Assembly (NCBI RefSeq): GCF_900103825.1
Contig: NZ_FNIF01000002.1
Coordinates: 248,001-312,000 of the forward strand
Direction: 5' to 3'
DNA length: 64,000 bases
Source of the DNA: Paenibacillus sp. yr247
GTDB taxonomy: Bacteria > Bacillota > Bacilli > Paenibacillales > NBRC-103111
Part shown: positions 34,744 through 43,704 of the stretch, piece after piece
Position numbering within the stretch: position 1 is the first letter of the stretch
Layout: each line of letters begins with the position of its first letter
The notes under the pieces: generated by a model
Told to the model about the DNA's origin: nothing
The model's input: the letters and a program-made list of their open reading frames with translations, nothing else
The model's database searches: none
Translations under genes and position numbers: made by a program

Positions 34744-35205
34744 CTAGTCAAGACCCACGAAACCCGTCTGCCGTAAGCCCTCATACAGCATAATAGCGGC
34801 AGAGTTGGATAAATTGAGCGATCTGACCGCATCTGACATCGGTAATCGGAGCAGCTTCTCGGGATGCTGACGTAAGAGCTCTTCGGGGAGACCTTTCGTC
34901 TCTTTGCCGAATACAAAGAAATCACCATCTTGAAATGTAAAATCAGTGTAACGCTTCTTCGCTTTCGTTGATGCGAAGAAAAAGCGGTGACCTTTATATG
35001 CCTCTAGCACCTCATCAAACGAGTCGTGATACTCGAGCTTAACCGAGTGCCAATAATCCAATCCCGCACGTTTCAGTGTCTTGTCATCTGTCTGAAAGCC
35101 AAGTGGTCTCACCAAGTGAAGATACGTACCTGTCGCTGCGCAAGTTCGTGAAATATTACCTGTGTTGGCAGGAATTTCGGGTTCTACTAATACAATATGA
35201 AAAGC
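34744..35205 (-). CDS. trmL: tRNA (cytidine(34)-2'-O)-methyltransferase
   Basis: A 153-residue SPOUT-class methyltransferase that 2'-O-methylates the wobble base of tRNA-Leu species. It is a minimal SPOUT domain: VLVEPEIPANTGNISRTCAATG at the start, GLDYWHSV, VFGKETKGLPEELL and the knot motif LPMSDAVRSLNLSNSAAIMLYEGLRQ. The ATG 35205 start gives the normal family length; the in-frame extension to 35262 is not needed. It is divergent from the orphan response regulator. Confidence 0.95.
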   Translation of the reverse strand, partial: AFHIVLVEPEIPANTGNISRTCAATGTYLHLVRPLGFQTDDKTLKRAGLDYWHSVKLEYHDSFDEVLEAYKGHRFFFASTKAKKRYTDFTFQDGDFFVFGKETKGLPEELLRQHPEKLLRLPMSDAVRSLNLSNSAAIMLYEGLRQTGFVGLD

Positions 35206-35263
35206 CATCTCTGTCAAATTCACCTCATTCTCTATCCTATTATAAGCGAATACGGATTGCAAT

Positions 35264-35291
35264 TTTACACAGGGTTAACTTTATCTTAATA
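35264..35291 (+). promoter_or_regulatory. PhoP-type tandem hexamers upstream of the orphan response regulator
   Basis: Three direct repeats, TTTACA (35264), TTAACT (35275) and TTAATA (35286), spaced exactly 11 bp apart, follow the Bacillus PhoP-box rule (TT[A/T/C]A[C/T]A every 11 bp); two are exact and one differs in its last base. A CATAAT at 35312-35317 is a possible -10 without a -35, as in PhoP-activated promoters. This suggests autoregulation. The match is by eye. Confidence 0.5.
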
Positions 35292-35351
35292 TCTCGATGA
35301 TAGAGCACTGTCATAATAGAGATATCCTTCGAAAAAGGAGTCAACCCATCG

Positions 35352-36065
35352 ATGAAAATGAAAATCTTAGTTGTTGATGACGAACCCTCCATCTCCATGC
35401 TTATAGAATTTAATCTGAAGCTCGTAGGCTTCGAAGTCCATTGCGTATTTGATGGAGAAGCTGTATTCGATGCCATCCAGACGTTTCGCCCTGATCTCAT
35501 CGTTCTCGATTTAATGCTGCCGAAGATGGACGGCTTTCAAGTATGTCGCAAGCTTAGAAATCAGAATAACCTCGTACCGATTATCATGCTGACAGCAATG
35601 CAGGATCTCACGGATAAAATTGCCGGACTGGATAACGGTGCCGACGATTACATGACCAAGCCGTTCTCACCGCAAGAGCTTATTTCTCGTATACATGCCA
35701 TTCATCGTCGGATTCAAACTTTACCTTCCTTGACGGAAAACGCGCCGATCACCATTGGCCAAATTGCTATTAAAGCCGATCAACGCGAGGTAACAGTGAA
35801 AGGCTCCCCTATTGAGCTAACACCTAAGGAGTTCGAGCTTCTGCTCTTCCTTTGTAAGCACCGCGGCAAAGTATTAAGCAGACAGCAATTGCTTCATGGT
35901 GTGTGGGACTATCATTTCCTCGGCGACACCCGAATTGTCGATGTGCATATTTCACACCTGCGGGATAAAATCGAGCATAATGCCCGCAATCCCGAGTATA
36001 TCATGACCATCCGAAATGTCGGTTACAAACTGACAGAGCCTGTAGTTAAGGAATCGCTGGCTTAA
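35352..36065 (+). CDS. OmpR/PhoB-family response regulator, PhoP-like, orphan
   Basis: A 237-residue regulator: receiver domain (VVDDEPS, phospho-Asp in LIVLDLMLPKMDG, Lys in MTKPFSP) and an OmpR-type winged helix (ELTPKEFELLLFLCKHRGKVLSRQQLL, DTRIVDVHISHLRDKIE, IRNVGYKL). The DNA-binding half is close to Bacillus PhoP by inspection. No histidine kinase is adjacent: trmL is divergent and a terminator follows the stop at once. Its partner kinase must be elsewhere, or it works with several. PhoP-type boxes precede it, so it may control itself and phosphate genes. The start has AAAGGAG upstream. Confidence 0.9.
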   Translation: MKMKILVVDDEPSISMLIEFNLKLVGFEVHCVFDGEAVFDAIQTFRPDLIVLDLMLPKMDGFQVCRKLRNQNNLVPIIMLTAMQDLTDKIAGLDNGADDYMTKPFSPQELISRIHAIHRRIQTLPSLTENAPITIGQIAIKADQREVTVKGSPIELTPKEFELLLFLCKHRGKVLSRQQLLHGVWDYHFLGDTRIVDVHISHLRDKIEHNARNPEYIMTIRNVGYKLTEPVVKESLA

Positions 36066-36066
36066 T

Positions 36067-36108
36067 AAAAAGAGACTAAGCAGATGATTTTCCGCTTAGT
36101 CTCTTTTT
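36067..36108. terminator. Bidirectional terminator between response regulator and nrdF
   Basis: Perfect 15-bp stem (AAAAAGAGACTAAGC / GCTTAGTCTCTTTTT) with a 12-nt loop. Confidence 0.93.
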
Positions 36109-36154
36109 AAATTGACAATAGATAAATCATTATCCTCAATATAAACATCGAGTA

Positions 36155-37141
36155 TTAGAAAATGAAGTCATCATCCGTCAGCGCCTCAACGTGAATCGTA
36201 CGTACATAACCGTTGCCCTTTTTCGAGAAAAAGTCATGCTGTTTCGTCTTCGTGCTTAGACCGTTAAGAACAATCGGATTAATATCCTCTTCTTCGAAAA
36301 TCGGCTCTACACCAAGGTTCATGAACGCTTTATTCGCATTATAGCGCAAGAAAGCTTTCACTTCTTCAGCCAAGCCCAAAGTCCAGTAGAGACTTTCAGT
36401 ATAGCTTTCCTCATTGGCGTGAAGCTCCTTTAGTAGAGCACACAATGTCTCATACGCCTCATCCTGCTCATCAGGTCTTAACTCCGCATAAACCTCTTGT
36501 GCCAATACACCAATATATAAACCATGAATACTCTCATCACGCAAAATCAAATCGATGATTTCCCCACTGCTCGTCATTTTACCCTGTCCGGCCAAATAAA
36601 GCGGATAATAGAAGCCGCTATAGAACAAGTAGCTTTCCAGCAAAACAGAAGCAGCCATTGCTAGATATAGCTCTTTCGTCGTATTAATATTCTCATAGTA
36701 GTGGGAAATCTTCGCCGCTTTAAACTGCAGAAAAGGATTGCGCTCCACCCAGAGGAAAAGCTCATTAATCTCTTCCGTCGTAGACAACGTTGTGAAAATA
36801 CTGCTGTATGACTTCGCATGAATTTGCTCCATCATTCCCATGAAGCTGAGCACAGCTTTGCGCTGTAGCCCGTCGACATGCTCAAGAATCTTAGGCATAC
36901 CAACGCCGCCTTGCATCGTATCTAGCAGGGTAAGGCCACCGAGAACCTTCATGTAGAGCTCGCGCTCAGCACCACTGAGTGTGATCCAAGACATTTTATC
37001 GTCAGACAACGGGATTTCCTCATCGGTCCAGAACTGCATGATATTTTGATTCCAGAAAGTAATCGTGAAATCATCATCAGGCCGATTCCAATTCACGGCT
37101 TTTTTGACGATCGCATGATTAGCGGTAGTCGCAGTAGTCAT
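36155..37141 (-). CDS. nrdF: Ribonucleotide reductase class Ib small subunit
   Basis: A 328-residue subunit that carries the dinuclear metal site and tyrosyl radical. Ligand-bearing helices are visible: [39 protein letters not shown] and [14 protein letters not shown]. The class Ib assignment follows from nrdI and nrdE upstream in the same operon. ATG 37141 is preferred, with GGAAGGGG upstream; it begins 20 bp after the nrdE stop. With NrdI it would use manganese or iron for radical generation. Confidence 0.96.
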   Translation of the reverse strand: MTTATTANHAIVKKAVNWNRPDDDFTITFWNQNIMQFWTDEEIPLSDDKMSWITLSGAERELYMKVLGGLTLLDTMQGGVGMPKILEHVDGLQRKAVLSFMGMMEQIHAKSYSSIFTTLSTTEEINELFLWVERNPFLQFKAAKISHYYENINTTKELYLAMAASVLLESYLFYSGFYYPLYLAGQGKMTSSGEIIDLILRDESIHGLYIGVLAQEVYAELRPDEQDEAYETLCALLKELHANEESYTESLYWTLGLAEEVKAFLRYNANKAFMNLGVEPIFEEEDINPIVLNGLSTKTKQHDFFSKKGNGYVRTIHVEALTDDDFIF

Positions 37142-37163
37142 TAATGTCCAATCCCCTTCCAAA

Positions 37164-39254
37164 TTACACCGAGCAGCTTACACATTCTTCAACGGATAGC
37201 TGGTTTGTTCGCGTGTAGTAGAGCGATTTAAGTCCTTTGTGTGCCGCATAAAGGTATAATTTAGCAAGTTGTCTCGTAGAAACATCACTATTTACATGTA
37301 AAATGGTTGAAATCCCTTGATCCACATGCGCTTGGATTTCAGCAATAAGATCGAGAATCTTGAATTGGTCCATTTGATAAGCCGATTTATAGTAGAAGAA
37401 ATTATCACGTGCCATGAAAGGCATCGGATAGTAGGTCGTTGAGTTTGCATAGGTCCGAGTCTCGATAGGCTCGACAATAGGCATAACACTGGAAGTCGCA
37501 TTTTGAATATAAGAAATACTTTGTGTCGGAGCAACCGCCAATCGGTAAGCATGATAAAGACCATGGGTTTTTACATCTTCTTTTAACTTGCTCCAATCGT
37601 TTGGCGATGGGATCGGCATTCCCTCAAACAAAGCCTTCACCTTATCCTTAACCGGACGATAATCCGTCTCTATGTAGCGGTTGAAATAGGCGCCATTCGC
37701 ATACTCGGATCGTTCAAACCCTTCAAAGGCTTGCCCTTTCGATTTGGCAATTTCCATACTTTGCTCAATCGAATAGTAGTTCATCGCCATGAAGAAGGTG
37801 CGGACGAAATCTTTCGCTTCATCACTCTCATAGCTAATTTTATTCTTAGATAAGTAGCCGTGAAGATTCATAACACCCAGACCAACGGAATGCAGCTCTC
37901 GGTTCGCTTTGGCAACACCAGGCGCATTGCTGATCGTTGTCATATCACTAACGGCTGTCAACGCAATCATGCCCTCATGAACCGTTTCGCGCAGCTTCTT
38001 GCGTTCCATGACGTTAGCAATGTTCATGGAAGCTAGATTACAACTGATATCTCTAAGAATCAGATCGTCTTGACCATAATCGTTAATTTCCGAAGTTTCT
38101 TGCAGTTGGAAAATCTCTGTGCAGAGATTAGACATTTTAATCGTTCCAATACCTTTCAGGGCATGATCCCTGTTCGCATTCGAACGATTCATCATATATG
38201 GATAACCGGATTCCAGCTGGGTAGTTGCAATTTTAACTAACATGTCACGTGCGCTCATAACAACCTTTTTCTTTACCTTCGGATTAGCTAGGAGCTCATC
38301 ATACATCTCATCGAGATCAAGATCGTCCAAATGCTTACCATATGCCTGGAGAACCGTGTAAGGAGCAAATACATGCAGTGGCTTATTCTCTTCCGCCAGC
38401 TTGTAGAACTTGTTCGGTACAATCAGGCCGATGGAAAGTGTCTTCAGACGGGATTTCTCATCCGCGTTAATTTTCTTACTATCCAGGAACTCCAGAACGT
38501 CCCAGCCGAAAATGTTGTAGTAGGCAGCTCCTGAGCCCTTGCGCTGACCCATTTGATCTGCGTAGGAAAAAGCATCCTCCATGAGCTTAAGTACAGGCAT
38601 AATTCCTTTTGCGGCACGTTCCACACCTTTAATGGTTTCTCCACGTCCACGAAGCTTGGACAAGTTAACAGCTACGCCACCGCCAATTTTCGAAAGCTGC
38701 ATGCAGGTAGCAAGTACGTAATTGATGGAGTTAAGCGAGTCGTCCATTTCCAGAAGGAAACAGGATACCATCTCGCCTCGGCGGCTTTTACCTGCGTTAA
38801 GGAACGTAGGTGTCGCCGGTTGCAAACGTTGTTCCATCATCGATACTGCAAGAACACGCGCCGTTTCTACATTTCCACGTCCCAAGTATAAAGCTACAAT
38901 CGCAACGCGATCAGGGAAATGTTCCAGGTACAAAGATTTGTCGTCACTGCGTAAGGCGTAATCCGTATAAAATTTCGAAGCTGCCATGTAGGAGGCGAAC
39001 TCGAATTGATTATCGTGGGCAACTTGATAAACATTGTCAACTTCATCTGACGTGTAGTGTGCATAAACATTCTCGTAATAATTCTGATCGATCATATAAC
39101 GAACTTTAGAAGCGGTATCGGGGAATTTGAGGCTTTTGCTGTGGACTTCCTGCATAAAAACTTCAACGGCTTCTTGATCCTTTTCTAATTGAAAAAAACC
39201 ATCCGCCCCGCGTTGCATCAATAAATTATTAAGCTCAATGTGCCGCAATTGCAT
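37164..39254 (-). CDS. nrdE: Ribonucleotide reductase class Ib large subunit
   Basis: A 696-residue catalytic subunit reducing ribonucleoside diphosphates. Motifs include [22 protein letters not shown] (substrate-site Cys), [41 protein letters not shown], and the C-terminal redox pair in ECVSCSV that passes electrons from NrdH or thioredoxin. It lacks the N-terminal ATP-cone allosteric domain, as usual for NrdE. The first codons overlap nrdI by 20 bp. No intein or intron interrupts it. Confidence 0.97.
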   Translation of the reverse strand: MQLRHIELNNLLMQRGADGFFQLEKDQEAVEVFMQEVHSKSLKFPDTASKVRYMIDQNYYENVYAHYTSDEVDNVYQVAHDNQFEFASYMAASKFYTDYALRSDDKSLYLEHFPDRVAIVALYLGRGNVETARVLAVSMMEQRLQPATPTFLNAGKSRRGEMVSCFLLEMDDSLNSINYVLATCMQLSKIGGGVAVNLSKLRGRGETIKGVERAAKGIMPVLKLMEDAFSYADQMGQRKGSGAAYYNIFGWDVLEFLDSKKINADEKSRLKTLSIGLIVPNKFYKLAEENKPLHVFAPYTVLQAYGKHLDDLDLDEMYDELLANPKVKKKVVMSARDMLVKIATTQLESGYPYMMNRSNANRDHALKGIGTIKMSNLCTEIFQLQETSEINDYGQDDLILRDISCNLASMNIANVMERKKLRETVHEGMIALTAVSDMTTISNAPGVAKANRELHSVGLGVMNLHGYLSKNKISYESDEAKDFVRTFFMAMNYYSIEQSMEIAKSKGQAFEGFERSEYANGAYFNRYIETDYRPVKDKVKALFEGMPIPSPNDWSKLKEDVKTHGLYHAYRLAVAPTQSISYIQNATSSVMPIVEPIETRTYANSTTYYPMPFMARDNFFYYKSAYQMDQFKILDLIAEIQAHVDQGISTILHVNSDVSTRQLAKLYLYAAHKGLKSLYYTRTNQLSVEECVSCSV

Positions 39255-39594
39255 GTACCCCCTGAACAAATCGTTCTACATCATTTTTGGTTCCGGACAA
39301 CTCAAACTTAGTTAACACAGGCACATCATACAGCTGTGAGATGGTATCAGCACTTTTGGCAAAGCCGTCTCCCCAGTTGCGGTTACCGCTTGCTGCGACT
39401 CCAATAAGCCGAGAGTAATTACTTTCCAAGAAGGTAGCTACCTTCGCAGGAATTTGCCCAAAACCGGTTGTATACGTAACGAGCACGAAAGGCTCGTCCA
39501 TTTTCATCGCTTCCTCGATCTGAATCGCAGGCATTTTGAGCTTAGCAATAAATCGGCGAACATTTCCCGTCTTCGAATCATAGGCAATCAGCAT
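39235..39594 (-). CDS. nrdI: NrdI flavodoxin
   Basis: A 119-residue FMN protein that supplies oxidant for assembly of the manganese-tyrosyl cofactor of NrdF. Flavodoxin-like loops are YDSKTGNVRRF near the start, VTYTTGFGQIPAKVATFL, and AASGNRNWGDGFAKSAD, which is characteristic of NrdI. It is the first gene of the nrdIEF operon, with AGGAG 10 nt upstream, and it overlaps nrdE by 20 bp. Confidence 0.95.
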   Translation of the reverse strand: MLIAYDSKTGNVRRFIAKLKMPAIQIEEAMKMDEPFVLVTYTTGFGQIPAKVATFLESNYSRLIGVAASGNRNWGDGFAKSADTISQLYDVPVLTKFELSGTKNDVERFVQGVHAIAAH

Positions 39595-39831
39595 GGGTTC
39601 CGTCTCCTAAACATTCTCTATCTGGTGGCTCTTATGTAGATAACCCTATATGTAGTAAGTAATATGAATCTTACCATCAAGCTATGTCTAGTAAACTCAC
39701 CGTCTCTTCGACAAAATAAGCGAATTTTCGATCGTGGGAAAAAGGCTGAAAATAATCGATACATCGGCAATTTACCCCGTATTTGGCGGTATTATTACTA
39801 TGAATCTAACACTTGTTCAATTCGCTTTTTC

Positions 39832-39847
39832 ACACGATATCTAGTTG
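39832..39847. promoter_or_regulatory. NrdR box 2 (promoter-distal in direction of transcription)
   Basis: ACACGATATCTAGTTG resembles the NrdR consensus ACACWATATMTWGTGT at most positions. It lies 31 bp from the stronger box, the three-turn spacing known for paired NrdR sites. Confidence 0.65.
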
Positions 39848-39856
39848 ATAGATTCA

Positions 39857-39885
39857 AATTTATATCAATATATTGTGTTTGTCAA
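39857..39885 (-). promoter_or_regulatory. Probable sigma-A promoter of nrdIEF
   Basis: TTGACA (39885-39880) and TAAATT (39862-39857) are separated by 17 bp on the minus strand. The spacer is the stronger NrdR box, so bound NrdR would block polymerase. Confidence 0.6.
39863..39878. promoter_or_regulatory. NrdR box 1 overlapping the nrd promoter
   Basis: On the plus strand TATCAATATATTGTGT; 13 consecutive positions (CAATATATTGTGT) match the NrdR palindrome ACACAATATATTGTGT. It fills the -35/-10 spacer. NrdR is the ATP/dATP-sensing repressor of nrd genes in most bacteria; its gene is not in this window. Confidence 0.8.
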
Positions 39886-40131
39886 CGTGAAAAAACACAC
39901 ATTTCCATCACCAAAATTCCAAATCCCAGACAGGGCGTGGCTCGGGAGGATTTGAAAAAATTTTTTCGATTTAGTCTTGAATTTTTCACATTTGTCGAAA
40001 GGAACATTCCCAATAATCCCCATCTTGGTCCTACAAGATATAGATCCGCGCCCCCCTCAAAAAAAGCCCGCCAAACCGTCTCAGAGGCCGTCTAAGGACA
40101 CTGCAAACGTAGTAGCGACCCTTATATCCTA

Positions 40132-40181
40132 AAACAAAAAAAAGCTATTCATGTGCACACGAGGGTGCCATGAATAGCTTT
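40132..40181 (-). terminator. Intrinsic terminator of serC
   Basis: Stem AAAGCTATTCATG / CATGAATAGCTTT (40141-40181) with a 15-nt loop, then a T run on the minus strand. It begins 10 bp past the serC stop. Confidence 0.93.
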
Positions 40182-40191
40182 CAATCCATTC

Positions 40192-41280
40192 TTAACTGTT
40201 ACGTTTTTGGAAATCAATCATGAAATCAGCTAGTGCTTTACAGGAAGCATAAGGAACCGCATTATACGTAGATGCTCTCAAGCCGCCTACACTGCGATGA
40301 CCTTTTAGCCCAACAAATCCGTTTTGCTCGGTTTCCTTGATGAATTTCTTCTCCAGCTCTTCATCCTGCAAGCGGAACGTGATGTTCATCGCAGAACGAC
40401 TACCAGGGTCAACAGGTCCACGGTAAAAACCACCGCTTTGGTCGATTGCGTTATAAATGAGGCCTGATTTCTCAAGATTTTTTTTCTCAATGACAGCTAG
40501 TCCACCTTGCTCCACAATCCATTTCAACACAAGGTTCATCATGTAGATCGAATACACTGGCGGTGTATTGTACAGGGAATTGTTTTTGCTATGAATTTCG
40601 TAGCGAAGCATGGTTGGAATCGTTTTAGGCAGATCTTGCAACAAATCTTCTTTGATAATCACCACAGTTACACCAGAAGGACCTAGATTCTTTTGTGCAC
40701 CTGCATAGATCATGCTGAATTTCGAAACATCAACAGGACGGCTCAAAATATCGCTTGACATGTCACCAATTAACGGAACATTCCCAGTATCCGGAAACCT
40801 CTGAAACTGAGCGCCTTCTATCGTTTCGTTCGAAGTCAGATGCAGATAAGCGGAATCCGGATGAATGTTGATTTCATTTAAGTCCGGAATTTTCATGAAT
40901 TTCTGTTCTTTCGAGCTTGCTGCGATGGCAACTTCTCCGAACAAGCCTGCTTCCTGAACAGCTTTCTCCGCCCATGCACCTGTAAGCACATAACTGCCTA
41001 CTTTACCTGGCTTCAAAAAATTAAGAGGAATCATCGCGAATTGCGTACTCGCACCACCTTGCAGGAACTGTACTTGGTACCCATCAGGGATGCTAAAAAT
41101 TTGTTTTAGTAATTGCTGCGTTTCATTATGTACTTGCTCGTATTCAGCGCTGCGGTGAGAAATCTCCATGATGGACATGCCGATGCCTTTAAATTCGACA
41201 AGCTCTTCTTGTGCTTTCTGCAGTACTTCGAGCGGTAATGCCGCTGGCCCTGCGTTAAAGTTATAGGCCCTATTTCCCAT
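40192..41280 (-). CDS. serC: Phosphoserine aminotransferase
   Basis: A 362-residue PLP enzyme converting 3-phosphohydroxypyruvate and glutamate to phosphoserine in serine (and pyridoxine) synthesis. The start RAYNFNAGPAALPLEVLQKAQEE is diagnostic; the PLP Lys is in MIYAGAQKNLGPSGVT, and substrate contacts are in YNTPPVYSIYMM and the C-terminal GHRSVGGLRASTYNAVP. ATG 41280 (MGNRAYNF) gives the usual length, with AAAGGTG upstream. It is monocistronic, with its own terminator. Confidence 0.97.
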   Translation of the reverse strand: MGNRAYNFNAGPAALPLEVLQKAQEELVEFKGIGMSIMEISHRSAEYEQVHNETQQLLKQIFSIPDGYQVQFLQGGASTQFAMIPLNFLKPGKVGSYVLTGAWAEKAVQEAGLFGEVAIAASSKEQKFMKIPDLNEINIHPDSAYLHLTSNETIEGAQFQRFPDTGNVPLIGDMSSDILSRPVDVSKFSMIYAGAQKNLGPSGVTVVIIKEDLLQDLPKTIPTMLRYEIHSKNNSLYNTPPVYSIYMMNLVLKWIVEQGGLAVIEKKNLEKSGLIYNAIDQSGGFYRGPVDPGSRSAMNITFRLQDEELEKKFIKETEQNGFVGLKGHRSVGGLRASTYNAVPYASCKALADFMIDFQKRNS

Positions 41281-41422
41281 GAATGACCACACCTTTGCTT
41301 TTGTATTATGGCTATGATAGCAATATTCTCCTCATGCATCAAGTAAAACCTTAGTTGGCAATGCTAGGAGAAGAACAATTGAGGTAATAGGAAACAGATT
41401 ATCAAAGGAGCCAGATTCCACC

Positions 41423-42046
41423 ATGATTTCACCTGAAAAAGCGACAGAAACGCCATCAAATGCACAAACTTCCTCCGAAATGTATCGGCTGTTTGTCGGC
41501 ATTCAGCTCCCGCCAGATATCCAGCGGGAGCTCGAAAAATGGAAAGGCAGCCTCCAAAAGGTGCTGCCCTTCCAAAAGTGGACGCATCCGCAGGACGTCC
41601 ACGTCACGTTAAGCTTCCTCGGAGACGCGTCCGCCGAGACCGCCAATGCCCTGGCGATTGAACTCCGCCAGCTCGCAGCTGCGACGCTGCCGCTGACCCT
41701 GCACGCCGAAGGGCTCGGCGTGTTCGGTCCTCCGGCGGCGCCGTCGATCTTGTGGGCGGGCGTCGCCGGCGACCTCGATGCGCTGGCTGCGCTGCAGCGC
41801 GAAGTCGCGGGTGCCTGCGCCCGCCATGGCTTCCCGGCCGAGGCTCGCGCCTATCGGCCGCATCTCACGCTAGCCCGCCGCTATCGCACAGCGGCGGGCC
41901 CGTTTAGTCGTGCCGCCCTAGCGGTTGGCGCGCCTTCTGGCGGCTGGCCCGTGTGGCGGGTAGAGGACATCGTCCTCTACCGAAGCCACTTGGGCCGGCA
42001 GCCGGCATACGAACCGCTAGGTGTGTTCCCTTTCCGGGAAAAGTAA
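41423..42046 (+). CDS. thpR: RNA 2',3'-cyclic phosphodiesterase (LigT/ThpR)
   Basis: A 207-residue 2H-phosphoesterase. Both catalytic His motifs are present: HVTLSFLG (His60) and HLTLAR (His147), with YRLFVGIQLP marking the domain start at residue 21. Family enzymes open 2',3'-cyclic phosphates on RNA ends. The first 20 residues are extra and low in conservation; ATG 41423 has AAAGGAG at a rather long distance, and ATG 41480 would give a minimal domain. The second half of the gene is clearly GC-rich compared with both neighbours. Confidence 0.93.
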   Translation: MISPEKATETPSNAQTSSEMYRLFVGIQLPPDIQRELEKWKGSLQKVLPFQKWTHPQDVHVTLSFLGDASAETANALAIELRQLAAATLPLTLHAEGLGVFGPPAAPSILWAGVAGDLDALAALQREVAGACARHGFPAEARAYRPHLTLARRYRTAAGPFSRAALAVGAPSGGWPVWRVEDIVLYRSHLGRQPAYEPLGVFPFREK

Positions 42047-42169
42047 TTAACGATCTTGCACATCTTTTCCTTCCTTGGAATGGATGCCTTGTTTTTGTAT
42101 AACTTTCATGAGTTTTACAAACAATTTAATACGATTGAAATGACTTTTGATAAAAGAGGAGGATCCGTT

Positions 42170-43024
42170 GTGCCCGAATGGATTGAAATTTTTTTACGCA
42201 CATTATTGGCAGTTGTCGTGCTTTTCTTTATGACAAAGTTGTTGGGTAAAAGACAAGTTTCTCAACTTTCCTTGTTCGAATACATAACAGGTATTACAAT
42301 TGGTAATCTCGCGGCCTACATCTCATTGGAGGCGGATTGGTATTTAGGTTTGGTATCCTTAGCCGCTTGGGTTGCGTGCTCTTTAGGAATTGAATTTTTG
42401 CAGCTAAAAAGCAAAAAAATGCGAGATTTTATTGATGGTAAAGGAACCGTGCTCATTAGAGACGGAAAAGTTTTGGAAGATAATTTAAAGAAAGAACGAC
42501 TCACCACCGATGAACTTATGGAGCAATTAAGAAAGAGATCCGTATTTAAAGTGGCTGATGTTGAATTTGCGATCATGGAACCAGATGGGGATGTTAATGT
42601 CCTATTAGCTCGAAAAAACCAACCGTTGACTGCAAAACATTTGGGCATCAAAGTTGCACCTGAAGAGGAGCCCCAAGTGGTTATCATGGACGGTGAAATT
42701 ATGGACGAAGCATTGACCACCAGAGGTTTTAGTCGGGAATGGCTGAAAACCGAGTTAGATAAATTGGGTGTGACGATTGAAAATGTATTTCTAGGTCAAG
42801 TCGATTCGTACGGCCAACTGTATGTGGATTTGTTTGACGACAAAATCATGGTACCTGTGCCACAGGAAAAGGCAGCTCTATTTGCAACATTAAAAAAGTG
42901 CGAAGGCGATCTGATGTTGTATGGACTGACAACGAATAACAAAAAGGCAAAAGAGATGTACGAGCAGTGCTCAAAGCAAATGGAGGAAATCATAGCGCAA
43001 TTGAAACCTGTACTAAAGCGGTAG
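42170..43024 (+). CDS. DUF421 (YetF/YrbG-like) membrane protein
   Basis: A 284-residue protein with three N-terminal membrane helices (IEIFLRTLLAVVVLFFMTKLLGKRQVSQLSLFEYITGITIGNLAAY is the family hallmark region) and a cytoplasmic DUF421/DUF3290-type C-terminal domain (GKGTVLIRDGKVLEDNLKKERLTTDELMEQLR). GTG 42170 is chosen because GAGGAGGAT lies 8 nt upstream; the in-frame ATG at 42056 has no site. The family, with several members in Bacillus, has been linked to spore germination or membrane structure, but its role is unclear. An additional 100-residue C-terminal part (DGEIMDEAL to the end) is longer than in minimal members. Confidence 0.88.
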   Translation: MPEWIEIFLRTLLAVVVLFFMTKLLGKRQVSQLSLFEYITGITIGNLAAYISLEADWYLGLVSLAAWVACSLGIEFLQLKSKKMRDFIDGKGTVLIRDGKVLEDNLKKERLTTDELMEQLRKRSVFKVADVEFAIMEPDGDVNVLLARKNQPLTAKHLGIKVAPEEEPQVVIMDGEIMDEALTTRGFSREWLKTELDKLGVTIENVFLGQVDSYGQLYVDLFDDKIMVPVPQEKAALFATLKKCEGDLMLYGLTTNNKKAKEMYEQCSKQMEEIIAQLKPVLKR

Positions 43025-43045
43025 TTGCTTTTGAGTAACGCGTTA

Positions 43046-43077
43046 GCGTACTCCCCTTTCACTTCGGGGGAGCACGC
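43046..43077. terminator. Hairpin between convergent DUF421 and NUDIX genes
   Basis: Stem GCGTACTCCCC / GGGGAGCACGC with a 10-nt loop. It is strong but without a T-tract on either side, so termination is uncertain. Confidence 0.5.
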
Positions 43078-43083
43078 GCATGG

Positions 43084-43704
43084 TTAATCCAGCAGTACCT
43101 GCGAGGCAGGACCACGGACGAGTTCGAACATCCGCTGCAGCTGCTCAGCGGTGTTCCGCTCAACCGAGAGCTGCGGCAGCTCGTTTTCACCGAAGAAACG
43201 TACGCCGGTTGTTTCCAAGCCGGCTTCAAGCGCTTCCCCGCCCACCAGCTCGCACAAGATGAACATCTTGTACACGTGGTTGGCCGAGGGTGGGTGAGCG
43301 TGGCGCTTCTTATCGAAGACCGCCAGCAATCGCACCGGCTTGACGTCATAGCCAGCCTCTTCGCGGGTCTCCTTGACGGCGACCTCTGTAGGTGTGAGGC
43401 CGATATCCGCCCAGCCCCCTGGCAGAGCCCAAGCACCGTCAGCTCTTTCCTTCACAAGCAGCAGCTTGTTCTCCTGCAGGACGACGGCGCGAATATCCAC
43501 TTTTGGCGTCTGGTATCCCGTGTCGCTGGCAAATAAAGCAGTCACCTTATCAACCGGTGTCTCCGTGAAATAACTCATCATCTCCACACTGATCTTTCGC
43601 AGTGCCTCATATCGCTCCAAGTCATAACCATTCTCTCCATAGGTAAGCCCCGCTTGGCTTATAGCTTGAATCTCTTTGGCCCAATCCAACCATGGAATAT
43701 TCAT
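43084..43704 (-). CDS. NUDIX hydrolase with N-terminal helical extension
   Basis: A 206-residue pyrophosphohydrolase. Residues 1-60 form the N-terminal domain typical of the YjhB-like NUDIX group (LDWAKEIQAISQAGLTY, DLERYEALRKISVEMM). The NUDIX box is GGWADIGLTPTEVAVKETREEAGYD (96-120), where the usual first Arg-Glu is Lys-Glu and REEAG keeps the metal-binding glutamates. Substrates of this group are nucleoside-diphosphate-linked compounds; the exact one is unknown. Its ATG overlaps the upstream mug stop by 1 bp. Confidence 0.9.
   Translation of the reverse strand: MNIPWLDWAKEIQAISQAGLTYGENGYDLERYEALRKISVEMMSYFTETPVDKVTALFASDTGYQTPKVDIRAVVLQENKLLLVKERADGAWALPGGWADIGLTPTEVAVKETREEAGYDVKPVRLLAVFDKKRHAHPPSANHVYKMFILCELVGGEALEAGLETTGVRFFGENELPQLSVERNTAEQLQRMFELVRGPASQVLLD

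Larger units (their letters stand above)
39595..40140. other. Long nrdI upstream region
   Basis: About 550 bp between nrdI and the serC terminator. It holds the nrd promoter with two NrdR-type boxes (39832-39885), giving a leader of roughly 250 nt. A hairpin-prone segment at 39924-39956 (AAATCC / GGATTT) and a block at 40060-40128 that resembles degenerate intergenic repeat DNA are otherwise unexplained. A plus-strand open frame crosses this region but lacks a ribosome binding site and any recognisable product. Confidence 0.5.

Noticed and set aside
39664-40095. 143-residue plus-strand open frame upstream of nrdI
   Set aside because: No ribosome binding site, unusual composition, and it runs straight through the NrdR boxes and the nrd promoter. 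No recognisable product.
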